Below are positions 1-8,505 of a stretch of 64,000 nt of DNA, in pieces (position 1 is the stretch's first letter; every line of letters begins with the position of its first letter). The notes below the pieces were generated by a model. It saw only the letters and a list, made by a program, of their open reading frames with translations, did no database searches and was not told where the DNA came from. The position numbers and the translations under genes are program-made. The stretch covers positions 1 to 64,000 of the forward strand of contig NZ_JFBL01000016.1 in the NCBI RefSeq assembly GCF_000597725.1, written 5' to 3'. This stretch comes from Sulfurospirillum arcachonense DSM 9755 (GTDB taxonomy: Bacteria; Campylobacterota; Campylobacteria; Campylobacterales; Sulfurospirillaceae).

Positions 1-1063
1 AAAATTCATCATTATTGGTATTGTTTCAATTTTAGTATCAATTCTTATTGTATATTTGATTATTACATTTTCTTTAAAACCATTATCAGATATGAGATTA
101 CATGCTCAAGATTTAGCTAGTGGAAATGGTGATCTTACAAAAGAGTTAAGCACTGAGAGAAAAGATGAAATATCTAAAGTAAGTAAAGAGATAAATAATT
201 TTATTCAAAGAATTAGAAGTGTCATTCAAGAAGCTAAACAGTTAAGTAGCGAAAATTCTTCTGTATCTCATGAACTCTCAACAACATCTTTTCAAGTAGG
301 TGAAAGAGTTGAAAATTCAACATTACTTATATCTGAGACAACTAATATTTCTCAAGATATTAAAACTGAAATAGATAGTTCAATTGAAGAAGCAAATGGT
401 GCTAAAGAAGATATTCAAGAAGCAAATAAATCTTTACAAGAAGCAAAAGATGAAATTGTTTTAATGGCAACAAGCGTAGAAAAAAGTGTACAAACAGAGA
501 TTGAACTTGCTGCAAAAATTGCACAATTAAGTCAAGATGCTGAACAAGTAAAAGAGATTCTTACAGTTATCAATGATATTGCTGACCAAACAAATCTTTT
601 AGCACTCAATGCAGCTATTGAAGCAGCCCGTGCTGGTGAGCATGGACGTGGATTTGCTGTTGTTGCTGATGAAGTTAGAAAATTAGCTGAACGTACTCAA
701 AAATCTCTTATTGAAATCAATGCTACGATTAATGTTATTGTTCAATCTGTTTCTGGTTCAAGTGATGAGATGAATAAAAACTCTGAAGAGATTCAGAAGT
801 TAACTATCTTTGCTGAAAATGCTCAAAGTAAAATTGTTCAAACTACTAAAGTTATGAATAAAGCTACACTAGTGAATGAAAAGATGATTAATAACTATAT
901 CCAAACAGGTAAAAATGTTGATAATATAGTAAGTAAAGTTCTTACCATAAATGAACTCTCTGGTGAAAATACAAGAAGTGTTGAAGAGATAGCAAGTGCT
1001 GCTGAACACTTAAATTCTATGACGGAAAAACTCAATACTACTTTAGGTATGTTTAAAACTTGA
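1..1063 (+). CDS. Methyl-accepting chemotaxis protein (C-terminal part; start lies before the window)
   Basis: The reading frame is open from base 2, so the gene begins outside the window. The first ~20 residues are a hydrophobic membrane segment, followed by a HAMP-like stretch ([20 protein letters not shown]) and a long coiled coil. The hairpin tip carries the chemoreceptor signature ([20 protein letters not shown], then [19 protein letters not shown]), which in this family contacts CheA and CheW. The sensor domain, and therefore the ligand, is not visible. The signalling core is nearly identical to that of the receptor at 40944-42536. It ends 15 bases before a strong hairpin and faces htpG. 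Family assignment is certain. Confidence 0.95.
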   Translation, partial: KFIIIGIVSILVSILIVYLIITFSLKPLSDMRLHAQDLASGNGDLTKELSTERKDEISKVSKEINNFIQRIRSVIQEAKQLSSENSSVSHELSTTSFQVGERVENSTLLISETTNISQDIKTEIDSSIEEANGAKEDIQEANKSLQEAKDEIVLMATSVEKSVQTEIELAAKIAQLSQDAEQVKEILTVINDIADQTNLLALNAAIEAARAGEHGRGFAVVADEVRKLAERTQKSLIEINATINVIVQSVSGSSDEMNKNSEEIQKLTIFAENAQSKIVQTTKVMNKATLVNEKMINNYIQTGKNVDNIVSKVLTINELSGENTRSVEEIASAAEHLNSMTEKLNTTLGMFKT

Positions 1064-1077
1064 TTTATAGAAAAAAT

Positions 1078-1107
1078 TTACATGTAAGGATTTTTCCTTA
1101 CATGTAA
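1078..1107. terminator. Bidirectional terminator built from two inverted TTACATGTAA units
   Basis: A perfect 13-bp stem (TTACATGTAAGGA and its complement) closes on a TTTT loop. An A-run precedes it and another follows it, so each strand ends in a U-rich tract. It lies between the convergent chemoreceptor gene and htpG. The same 30 bases recur exactly at 11081-11110. Confidence 0.85.
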
Positions 1108-1125
1108 AAAGTCAGTTTGAAGTTG

Positions 1126-3015
1126 TTATAATGCTTTAGCAATGATTTTGTTTAATCTTTTTGCAAAACCAGTAATGTCTTCTATTTTCATACCTTCACT
1201 TAGTCTTGCTTGATCCATGAGTAGATAAGAAACATCATTTAAAAGTAAGTCATCAGATTTATTTAAAAGCTTTTCAAAAATTTCATGTTTAGGATTAATT
1301 TCAAGAATAGGCTTCACTGTAGGAAGATTATCTTGTCCCATCTGTTTGAGCATTTGTTGCATTTGAAAATCTGGATCATTTTTATCATAAATTAAAACAG
1401 AAGGAGAATCACTTAAACGACTAGAAATCTTAACGTCTTTTGCATCATCTTTTAGGATTTCTTTCATTTTTACTAAAATAGCCTGGTATTTATCTTCGTT
1501 TTCTTTTACTTCTTCTTTATCTTCTTTGATTTCCTCATCAATATCTGAATTATTGACTGGCTTGATAGGTGTTTTATCATATTCTGTTACCATAGGCATA
1601 ATGATACTATCTACATCCTCATCAAGTAAAAGAACTTCAATATCTTTAGCTTTAAATTGCTCAATGAGTGGAGAATGTCTTAAGATAGCTTCTTCTTCAC
1701 CAGTGATATAGTAAATTGATTTTTGCTCATCCTTCATAGCTTCTTTATACTCTTTTAGAGTTATAAGTCCTTCACGTTTGCTTGATTTGAACATAGCAAG
1801 GTCAAGAAGAGCTTCTTTGTTTTCAAAATCACCATAAAGACCTTCTTTAAGAACACGACCAAATGTTTTATAAAATTCAAGATATTTTTCTTTATCTTTA
1901 GTTTGAAGTTTTTTAAGTTCGCTAAGTATTTTTTTTACAGAAGCTTTTTTAATAGTTTCTAAAACAATATTTTGTTGCAGAATTTCACGACTAACATTGA
2001 GTGGCAAGTCTTCAGCATCAATAATACCTTTAACAAACCTTAGGTATACAGGAAGTAATTCTTTTTCGTCATCAGTGATAAAAACTCTTTTAACATAAAG
2101 TTTAACACCTGGTTGATAATCCATACGAAAAAGATCCATTGGTGCAGTTGTAGGGATATAAAAAAGTGTATTATACTCTATAGTTCCTTCTGCTTTTGTG
2201 TGCGTCCAAAGGATTGGGTCAGTACTATCATGTGAAATTTGTTTGTAAAAGTCTTTATATTCATCTTTTTTAATTTCACTTTTATTCATACGCCATAAAG
2301 CAGATGCTTTGTTGACTTGGATATTTTTAATTTCAGTTTTTGAAGGTTCTGTCTCTTTTCCATCATCATCTGTAACAGCAGGAATAGTTTCTTCTTTATC
2401 CATCCAAATACCAAATGGTATATGGTTTGAGTATTTTTTAATAATAGATTCTATTCTATAGTATTCTAAAAATTCTACTTCTTCATCTTTTAAAAAGAGT
2501 TTTATTGAAGTCCCATGAGTATCTTTAGTTGCTTCTACTATTTCGTAATCGCCACCAGCTTCACTTGACCAAGTATATGCTTTATCTTCACCCGCTTTTT
2601 TTGAAGTAACTTCAATTTTATTTGCAACCATGAAGGCTGAATAAAAACCAACACCAAATTGACCTATTAAAGAAGAGTCTTTTTTTTCATCACCACTAAG
2701 GTTTTGTACAAATGATTTAGTACCACTTCTTGCTATTGTACCAAGGTTTTCAACTAAATCTTCTTCATTCATCCCAATACCACTATCACTAAGTGTAAGA
2801 GTTTTTGCTCCTTTATCTATAGCTATATCTATTTTAGGTTTATATTCTAAATTTTTATAATTATCATCAGTCAGTGTTAGATAGTTTAGTTTATCCAACG
2901 CATCTGATGAATTAGATATAAGCTCTCTTAAAAATATCTCTTTATTAGAATATAAAGAGTGAATCATTAAGTCCAAAAGTTGTGTAACTTCTGTTTGAAA
3001 CTGATGTTTTGACAT
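1126..3015 (-). CDS. htpG: Molecular chaperone HtpG (Hsp90)
   Basis: A 629-residue protein, the usual bacterial Hsp90 length. The N-terminal GHKL ATPase domain shows the helix with the catalytic glutamate ([14 protein letters not shown], residues 29-42), the DSGIGM box near residue 77 and the [12 protein letters not shown] lid near 118. The middle domain contains [12 protein letters not shown] and the C-terminal dimerisation domain is complete. It is a cytoplasmic ATP-dependent dimeric chaperone. The start is an ATG with an AAAGGA ribosome site six bases upstream. A TAAAAT -10 box lies at about 3044-3049. No CIRCE or clear HspR operator was seen nearby. Confidence 0.98.
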   Translation of the reverse strand: MSKHQFQTEVTQLLDLMIHSLYSNKEIFLRELISNSSDALDKLNYLTLTDDNYKNLEYKPKIDIAIDKGAKTLTLSDSGIGMNEEDLVENLGTIARSGTKSFVQNLSGDEKKDSSLIGQFGVGFYSAFMVANKIEVTSKKAGEDKAYTWSSEAGGDYEIVEATKDTHGTSIKLFLKDEEVEFLEYYRIESIIKKYSNHIPFGIWMDKEETIPAVTDDDGKETEPSKTEIKNIQVNKASALWRMNKSEIKKDEYKDFYKQISHDSTDPILWTHTKAEGTIEYNTLFYIPTTAPMDLFRMDYQPGVKLYVKRVFITDDEKELLPVYLRFVKGIIDAEDLPLNVSREILQQNIVLETIKKASVKKILSELKKLQTKDKEKYLEFYKTFGRVLKEGLYGDFENKEALLDLAMFKSSKREGLITLKEYKEAMKDEQKSIYYITGEEEAILRHSPLIEQFKAKDIEVLLLDEDVDSIIMPMVTEYDKTPIKPVNNSDIDEEIKEDKEEVKENEDKYQAILVKMKEILKDDAKDVKISSRLSDSPSVLIYDKNDPDFQMQQMLKQMGQDNLPTVKPILEINPKHEIFEKLLNKSDDLLLNDVSYLLMDQARLSEGMKIEDITGFAKRLNKIIAKAL

Positions 3016-3043
3016 GTATTTATCCTTTAATAAATTTTTTCAT

Positions 3044-3049
3044 ATTTTA
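3044..3049 (-). promoter_or_regulatory. Probable -10 box of the htpG promoter
   Basis: Read on the minus strand this is TAAAAT preceded by a T-run and GC (TTTTTTTGCTAAAAT), the usual form of vegetative promoters in Campylobacterota, where the -35 box is weak. It lies about 30 bases before the htpG start. It was inferred by eye. Confidence 0.5.
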
Positions 3050-3141
3050 GCAAAAAAACTATAAAAAATCGATAAAGTTTAATTTTTATATAGAGTAATC
3101 TTTAGTCTATATGTATCAAGTTTATTAAAAGAAGAAAAGTA

Positions 3142-3528
3142 TTATCTTAGAAAATACTCAATAACTTTAAATCCACTACCAGCTGCTAAAACTGTAGCTA
3201 CTACATTTAATATAATATTTGCAAGGCCTAAAACAAAACTACCTTGATTTAATAACCAAAATGTTTCTAGTGCAAAAGTAGAGTAGGTTGTGAGTGCACC
3301 CATCATTCCAGTAGATAAAAAAGATTTTATTGGTATAGAAAAAAACTGAGTATAAGTAAAAAGAGCAAATAAAATGCCTAAAATAAGACTACCTAAAATA
3401 TTGACACCTAGAGTACCAAAAGGTAAATCATGAGGGACATTACGGTTTATAAGACCATTTATATAAGCACGACTAATGGCACCTATAAAACCGCCACTAC
3501 CTATTGCTAGTATAGTTTGCCAGCTCAT
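3142..3528 (-). CDS. crcB: Fluoride channel CrcB/FluC
   Basis: A four-helix membrane protein of 128 residues (129 if the preceding in-frame ATG at 3531 is used). It has the family marks GGFIGAISRAY near the N-terminus, GTLGVNILGSLILG in the second helix and TGMMGALTTYSTFALE, which holds the polar track and the central sodium site. In this family the protein forms an antiparallel dimer that passively expels fluoride. It overlaps the end of plsC by about 30 bases and is the last gene of the operon. Only one copy is present, so it is probably a homodimer. No fluoride riboswitch can precede it because the gene is embedded in the operon. Confidence 0.95.
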   Translation of the reverse strand: MSWQTILAIGSGGFIGAISRAYINGLINRNVPHDLPFGTLGVNILGSLILGILFALFTYTQFFSIPIKSFLSTGMMGALTTYSTFALETFWLLNQGSFVLGLANIILNVVATVLAAGSGFKVIEYFLR

Positions 3529-4192
3529 CATCTAAGGCCTTTTGCATATTTTCTCTCATGGTTGTAAACCAATTTTCATCCTTTTTTGGGTCAATTATGT
3601 CTAAATATATTACAGAGATATTTCCACTATGAGCAGTTAGCTTTTGTGAATCAAATATATGTTTTGTATTTACTAGAACTACTGGCTGTACTTTTAAATT
3701 GAGTTTTTCTGCTAAAATTTTTCCACCATTATGAAAATCTCCTAATTTTTCTCCTTGACCACGTGTACCTTCAGGAAAGAGGGCAATAGTACGCCCTTGA
3801 TTGATTCTTTCTTTACTAAGTTTAATAATTTTAATAATGGAGCGTTTATCGTTTCGATCAATTGATATCATTTTTGGTGCTGCTATGATATGTCCAAAAA
3901 GAGGAATGTCTCTTAATTCTTGTTTAGCAACCCAGCATAAGTCTTTAGGATAGATTGTTTCTAGAGCTATTATATCAACCAAACTTTGGTGATTTATAAG
4001 GATCAGTTTAGCTTCTGTATTAGGTTCATTTTTTTGAATAATTTTAAAATTCATAAAATAGGTTTGCAGATGTCCCCAAGCTCTTCTTATGGCATGACTA
4101 TTTTTTTGAAATATATAAATTAAAACAACAGTCATAAGAACAGTCATAACAAATTCAATAATAATAAAAAAACCTTTAATTTTTGGTATCAC
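3497..4192 (-). CDS. plsC: 1-acyl-sn-glycerol-3-phosphate acyltransferase (PlsC family)
   Basis: A 231-residue protein with one N-terminal membrane helix (about residues 8-26). The acyltransferase catalytic box NHQSLVDI matches the HX4D motif, and FPEGTRGQGEKLGDF is the glycerol-phosphate binding block. In phospholipid synthesis this family adds the second acyl chain to lysophosphatidic acid at the inner membrane. Its start overlaps the previous gene by 17 bases and its end overlaps crcB, indicating translational coupling. Acyl-donor specificity cannot be read from the sequence. Confidence 0.93.
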   Translation of the reverse strand: MIPKIKGFFIIIEFVMTVLMTVVLIYIFQKNSHAIRRAWGHLQTYFMNFKIIQKNEPNTEAKLILINHQSLVDIIALETIYPKDLCWVAKQELRDIPLFGHIIAAPKMISIDRNDKRSIIKIIKLSKERINQGRTIALFPEGTRGQGEKLGDFHNGGKILAEKLNLKVQPVVLVNTKHIFDSQKLTAHSGNISVIYLDIIDPKKDENWFTTMRENMQKALDDELANYTSNR

Positions 4193-5273
4193 TCTGTTCC
4201 TTTATCCATCCAATTTTTCCATTAGGAAGTAGTATTTTTATATAATCATCTTTAGCATCAAGTTTTTGGGCATACAAGGTTCTATTTGTTGTATAAAAAA
4301 TAGTAGATTTTTTTGTTGGCAATATTTTTATTTTTGTATTTTTGTCTATTCTTATACTATTAAGAGGATTTTTATCAAATGCAAAAAGCACAAATAGCAT
4401 AATTATTAAGATTAAATAAGTTATTTTTCTTCTTCTTATAAATAAAATAATCAAGATAAGTGCAATAACTCCATATGCTCCATCTATATAAATTTGAATG
4501 CTACTGTCTTGTGGGTTTAAGTCTATTTGTGTACTAACACTGTCATCATCAACTACAATAGGAATAGAAAATTTTTCAAATTTGTTGTTCTGTGTATTAA
4601 AGTAAGTAAAATCAAATTTTTTTTCAAAATTAGGGATTATTGCATAATAAAATATTCTATGATAAGGTAAATTGTCAACACTAGAGTCAATACCATCTCT
4701 AGTTACCCATTGGAGTTTAAAATCTTCAAGATTTGATTGTTCTGCTTCTACTTCTAAAACGATAATATAACTTTTATCATCAAATTGACTCATTTTATGT
4801 TTTTTTATTTTAAGTGATTTTGCTATAACATTACTAAAGTATTTTGTACCATTGAGTTTAAATTTTGTAGGATTAAGTGCTTTTATAGTGGCACTATCAA
4901 TTTGTAAAGAGTCTTGATGAATACTCAATGTAATATCAGGTAATTGGCTTGTATTATCATTTATTTTTATATAAAAAGTATTATAAAATATATTATCACT
5001 AAACCATTGCCATTTTGCATCTGGATTGATAACTTTTATATTTTCAGAGTTACTAAAACTGCTAGTAATTTCTTCAAAATTATTATTAGCAATAATAGCT
5101 TTAATTTTAAGGGGAAAAACTTCACCAACATATACTTTTGTGGGAATATTTTCATAGGATAAAAAGATAGATTTTACTTTTTGAGAAGTATTAGTACTAT
5201 TATTAATATCATATTTATTCTGTGCAAGTGAATATGTGATGAAAATAAAAAGTAGTACTAATACTTGTTTCAT
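4176..5273 (-). CDS. Exported membrane-anchored protein with C-terminal SH3-like domain, BatD-like layout, function unknown
   Basis: A 365-residue protein. It starts with a signal peptide (MKQVLVLLFIFITYSLAQ), followed by ~240 residues of predicted beta-rich extracytoplasmic sequence. Two close hydrophobic stretches around residues 265-300 are separated by a basic RRRK turn. The tail is an SH3-like module ending in LLPNGKIGWIKE. The layout of extracytoplasmic beta domains, membrane anchor and small C-terminal domain recalls BatD/oxygen-tolerance proteins, but I see no motif that proves it. It is coupled to purQ by a TAATG stop-start overlap and to plsC by a 17-base overlap. The link to purine synthesis is probably only operon structure. 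Confidence 0.7.
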   Translation of the reverse strand: MKQVLVLLFIFITYSLAQNKYDINNSTNTSQKVKSIFLSYENIPTKVYVGEVFPLKIKAIIANNNFEEITSSFSNSENIKVINPDAKWQWFSDNIFYNTFYIKINDNTSQLPDITLSIHQDSLQIDSATIKALNPTKFKLNGTKYFSNVIAKSLKIKKHKMSQFDDKSYIIVLEVEAEQSNLEDFKLQWVTRDGIDSSVDNLPYHRIFYYAIIPNFEKKFDFTYFNTQNNKFEKFSIPIVVDDDSVSTQIDLNPQDSSIQIYIDGAYGVIALILIILFIRRRKITYLILIIMLFVLFAFDKNPLNSIRIDKNTKIKILPTKKSTIFYTTNRTLYAQKLDAKDDYIKILLPNGKIGWIKEQSDTKN

Positions 5274-5947
5274 TAGCCTTCCATAAGTCCTTGAAGCATT
5301 TTTATGCCGTCATTTGAGCCTAACAAAGTTTCTATAGCACGTTCAGGATGAGGCATCAGTCCAAATACGTTTTTATTTTTGTTACATATACAAGCAATTG
5401 AATCAACTGATCCATTTGGATTCTTATCAATTCCATTTTCATCAGAGTATTTTAATAATACTTGATTATTTGCATATAATTCATCTAAAGCTTTTTCATC
5501 AATAAAGTAGTTACCTTCACCATGTGCAATAGGAATATTAAGAACATCACCAATGTTGAGTTTTTGTAAAAAATCATTTTCGTTATTGACAACTCTTAAG
5601 TGATGGTACTTAGATATAAAATGCACATTAGAGTTTCTTTTCATAGCACCTTCAAGTAATCCCATCTCTAAAAGCATTTGAAAACCATTACAGATGCCAA
5701 GTACTTTTCCACCATCATTTGCAAATCTAATAACATCTTTCATAATAGGTGAAAATTTAGCAATAGCAGCACTTCGTAGATAATCACCATAACTAAAACC
5801 ACCAGGGAGAACTACAAGATCAGTATCATTTGGTAATGTTTCATTTTTATGAAAAACTAATTCAACATCAGCATTTAATTTCTCATAAGCATATTTTGTA
5901 TCCATTTCACAGTTAGTTCCTGGAAATACAACTACACTAACTTTCAT
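5273..5947 (-). CDS. purQ: Phosphoribosylformylglycinamidine synthase subunit PurQ (glutaminase)
   Basis: A 224-residue class I glutamine amidotransferase. It begins with the PurQ-typical FPGTNCEMD, carries the nucleophile cysteine in GICNGFQMLLEMGLL and the histidine/glutamate pair in PHPERA. It releases ammonia from glutamine for PurL in the fourth step of purine synthesis. Start and stop are fused to neighbours by TAATG overlaps, so the stoichiometry with PurS is probably set by coupled translation. The partner PurL is coded at 31635-33836. Confidence 0.98.
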   Translation of the reverse strand: MKVSVVVFPGTNCEMDTKYAYEKLNADVELVFHKNETLPNDTDLVVLPGGFSYGDYLRSAAIAKFSPIMKDVIRFANDGGKVLGICNGFQMLLEMGLLEGAMKRNSNVHFISKYHHLRVVNNENDFLQKLNIGDVLNIPIAHGEGNYFIDEKALDELYANNQVLLKYSDENGIDKNPNGSVDSIACICNKNKNVFGLMPHPERAIETLLGSNDGIKMLQGLMEG

Positions 5948-6186
5948 TATGCTAGCTCAATCTCATAATTTTCGATTACTGTATTTGCAAGTAATTCTTC
6001 ACACATATTGGCTACTTTAGCTTTGATGTCTTGTTCATTTCCTTCATTAACTTGTAAAATTATTTGTTTACCAATTCTCACATCATTTACTTCATTGAAA
6101 CTAAGTGCACTTAATGCATGATGAACTGCTTTCCCTTGAGGATCAAGAACACCTTCTTTAAGTTGGATATTTACTATTACTTTCAT
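5947..6186 (-). CDS. purS: Phosphoribosylformylglycinamidine synthase subunit PurS
   Basis: A 79-residue protein of standard PurS size with the motif LKEGVLDPQGKAVHHALSAL, followed by VRIGKQI. PurS is a small dimeric protein that bridges PurQ and small-type PurL into one complex. It lies 18 bases after purC and overlaps the purQ start by one base (TAATG). Its presence agrees with the short PurL in this window, which lacks fused PurS-like and glutaminase domains. Confidence 0.97.
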   Translation of the reverse strand: MKVIVNIQLKEGVLDPQGKAVHHALSALSFNEVNDVRIGKQIILQVNEGNEQDIKAKVANMCEELLANTVIENYEIELA

Positions 6187-6204
6187 TTTTATTTTCCTAT
6201 ATTT

Positions 6205-6915
6205 TTATTTTAAAATTCTTCTAAGCACTTCTTCATAAGCAACTTTTACATTACCTAGATCTTGTCTAAAAATATCTTTATCTAATTTTTCATTTGTATC
6301 CATATCCCAAAAACGACAACTATCAGGGCTTATTTCATCTGAAAGAAGTATGTTTCCTTCTGCATCAACACCAAATTCTACTTTAAAATCAACTAGACTG
6401 AGTCTTCTTTCAGCAAAAAATCTTTTCATAATAACATTTATTTCGCGACCAAGTCTTTTTAATTCTTCTAAATCAGATTCACTTTTCACTAAATCCATCA
6501 TGATACAGTGTTGATCATTAATTATAGGGTCATTTAAAGAGTCGTCTTTGTAATAAAATTCAACTAAAGTAAAAGGTAGTTCAGTTCCATCTTTTATACC
6601 AAGACGTTTTGTTAATGAACCTGTTGCAATGTTTCTAACAACTACTTCAATAGGAATAATTTTTACAGCTTTTATTAGTTGGTTATTATCATCTAAAGTT
6701 TTAACAAGATGAGTTTTAATCCCACCTTTTTCTAAAAGTGCAAAAAGTTGTGTACTAATCTTACAATTAAGTGCACCTTTGCCTTCTTCACTACCTTTTT
6801 TTGCAGCATTACCAGCTGTTAAATCATCTTTAAATTCTGCAACTAAAAGATTTTCATCTTCAGTTTCATAAAGCCTTTTTGCTTTTCCTTCATATAATAA
6901 ACTTTGCTTTTCCAC
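6205..6915 (-). CDS. purC: Phosphoribosylaminoimidazole-succinocarboxamide synthase (PurC)
   Basis: A 236-residue SAICAR synthetase. [13 protein letters not shown] is the N-terminal nucleotide loop, VVRNIATGS and LVDFKVEFG are family signatures, and the [12 protein letters not shown] segment binds substrate. It ligates aspartate to carboxyaminoimidazole ribotide using ATP. The start codon is GTG, supported by a TAGGAGA ribosome site six bases upstream. The gene starts 13 bases after ctpA and heads the purC-purS-purQ run. Confidence 0.97.
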   Translation of the reverse strand: MEKQSLLYEGKAKRLYETEDENLLVAEFKDDLTAGNAAKKGSEEGKGALNCKISTQLFALLEKGGIKTHLVKTLDDNNQLIKAVKIIPIEVVVRNIATGSLTKRLGIKDGTELPFTLVEFYYKDDSLNDPIINDQHCIMMDLVKSESDLEELKRLGREINVIMKRFFAERRLSLVDFKVEFGVDAEGNILLSDEISPDSCRFWDMDTNEKLDKDIFRQDLGNVKVAYEEVLRRILK

Positions 6916-6928
6916 GGTGTCTCCTACG

Positions 6929-8239
6929 TTATTTTTGTTTTATACTTAATACTTTTATAATATCAACTGCACTTTTTAACTGTAAATCTTTTAATATATC
7001 TTCTTCTGTTATAATTGTTTTTTTATCTTTTTTAATCTCTTTTTTCTTTGTTTTACTTTTACCGTCAACTTTTTCTAATTCTTTTTGAAGATGTTGTTTT
7101 AACTCTTTTTCTTTTATCATAAACTCATTTTCTTTATGAGGAACTTTTCCTGGGAAAACAGTAATATCAGGAGTAACACCAACAGCTTGTATAGTTCTTC
7201 CACTTGGCAAATAATATCTTGCAATTGTAAGTCTTAAAGCTTCTTCTTCATTAACAGGTAAAATAACTTGAACACTTCCTTTTCCAAAAGTTTTTTCTCC
7301 CACTATAATAGCACGTTTATGATCTTGAAGTGCTCCACTTACAATTTCACTTGCACTTGCACTTCCTCCATTGACTAAAACAACCAATGGAATATCTGTA
7401 ATGGTACCTACTTTTGTAGCTGAATACTCACTGTTTTGATCTTTATAACGTCCTTTTTGAGAAACTATTACGCCTTTATCTACAAATAAGTCAGTTAATC
7501 CTACAGCTTGATTTAAAAGTCCTCCAGGGTTGTTTCTTAAGTCTAAAACAATACCTTTAATGTCTCTGTTTTTACTTAAAGCTTCTTTTGTTTTTCTTAC
7601 AACTTTTTTATCAAAACTAACAACTCTAAGATAAAGAATATTTTCTTTTTCTATAGTTTTTGTATATACAGAATCTATTTTAATAATATCTCTTGTAATA
7701 GGGATTTTTAAAGGTTTGTTTTCTCCAGTTCTTACAACAGTAAGAGTTAAACTAGTACCAGGTTTTCCCCTCATAATAGCAACTGCTTCATCTATGGTCA
7801 TATTTAAAGTGGATTGTTCATTGATTTTTAGTATAATGTCACTTGCTTTTACACCAGCTTTATCAGCTGGAGTTCCTTCCATAGGAGCAATAATAGTTAA
7901 AGCACCATCTTTCATGCCTATAGTAATTCCCAATCCTCCAAACTCACCTTCGGTTTGAATTTTTAGAGATTTGAAATGTTTTTTATCTAAATAAGAAGAG
8001 TGTGCATCTAAATTTGATAAAAGTCCTTCTATAGATTTGTTAACAATATCATTGACTTTTAAATCATCTACATAATATTGTTCTACCTTGTCTAAAACTT
8101 TTGAAAATTTAGCAAGTGCTGCAAGTCTACTTTGTGCTCCTTTACCTTCATCTTTAGCCATTAAGGTTGATGATAATACAAGTGTTGCCCCAAGTAGGGT
8201 TGTCGCAAAACCTAAACTTACAAATCTAAGATGTTTCAT
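6929..8239 (-). CDS. ctpA: C-terminal processing peptidase, S41 family (CtpA)
   Basis: A 436-residue serine protease, assuming the ATG at 8239, which has a GGGAG ribosome site; the frame extends further upstream but without support. The N-terminal signal or anchor segment ([19 protein letters not shown]) places it in the periplasm. A PDZ domain follows ([19 protein letters not shown]). The protease core contains the serine nucleophile in [15 protein letters not shown] and the lysine base in [11 protein letters not shown]. The tail is lysine-rich and of low complexity. Such proteases trim C-termini of envelope proteins and regulate wall hydrolases. It is the first gene of the purine operon and probably shares its promoter. 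Confidence 0.95.
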   Translation of the reverse strand: MKHLRFVSLGFATTLLGATLVLSSTLMAKDEGKGAQSRLAALAKFSKVLDKVEQYYVDDLKVNDIVNKSIEGLLSNLDAHSSYLDKKHFKSLKIQTEGEFGGLGITIGMKDGALTIIAPMEGTPADKAGVKASDIILKINEQSTLNMTIDEAVAIMRGKPGTSLTLTVVRTGENKPLKIPITRDIIKIDSVYTKTIEKENILYLRVVSFDKKVVRKTKEALSKNRDIKGIVLDLRNNPGGLLNQAVGLTDLFVDKGVIVSQKGRYKDQNSEYSATKVGTITDIPLVVLVNGGSASASEIVSGALQDHKRAIIVGEKTFGKGSVQVILPVNEEEALRLTIARYYLPSGRTIQAVGVTPDITVFPGKVPHKENEFMIKEKELKQHLQKELEKVDGKSKTKKKEIKKDKKTIITEEDILKDLQLKSAVDIIKVLSIKQK

Positions 8240-8253
8240 ATTAACGCTCTCCC

Positions 8254-8277
8254 TTTTTCTGAGTAAATTCAGAAAAA
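8254..8277 (-). promoter_or_regulatory. Hairpin in the ctpA leader just before its ribosome site
   Basis: An inverted repeat with arms TTTTTCTGA and TCAGAAAAA and a 6-base spacer lies directly upstream of the GGGAG site of ctpA. In RNA the stem would end next to the ribosome site. It may tune translation or mark an operator; no function is shown. Confidence 0.4.
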
Positions 8278-8396
8278 AAATCCTCTTACTAAAGTCAAGA
8301 AGTAGAACTTCTATAAGCCTTATGTGCAAAAAGAAATTTATGTTATTTAAAATAGATGTAGATTATATAGAAATTTTACTAAAAAATCTATAAAGT

Positions 8397-8414
8397 CACT
8401 ATTTGTTAATAGTG
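8397..8414. promoter_or_regulatory. Palindrome CACTAT-N6-ATAGTG in the ctpA-clpB divergent region
   Basis: A perfect 6-bp inverted repeat with a 6-base spacer lies about 35 bases upstream of the clpB -35 box. The spacing and symmetry would suit a dimeric regulator. It matches no operator I know (not CIRCE, and not a clear HspR site). Confidence 0.35.
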
Positions 8415-8449
8415 ATAAATTATTATATGAGTTAATATGATAAAGAAAC

Positions 8450-8478
8450 TTGACACTAGTTGACTAAAGTTGTATAAT
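8450..8478 (+). promoter_or_regulatory. Consensus sigma-70 promoter of clpB
   Basis: TTGACA at 8450-8455 and TATAAT at 8473-8478 with exactly 17 bases between match the full consensus at both boxes. It lies about 28 bases upstream of the clpB start. A perfect -35 box is uncommon in this phylum. Confidence 0.8.
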
Positions 8479-8505
8479 TTAATAAAGAAAAAATAGGAGC
8501 ATATA

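Noticed and set aside
3016-3141. Heat-shock operators (CIRCE or HspR sites) before htpG, and likewise before clpB
   Set aside because: I found no TTAGCACTC-N9-GAGTGCTAA pattern and no convincing CTTGAGT-N7-ACTCAAG repeat. The clpB region has only partial symmetry.
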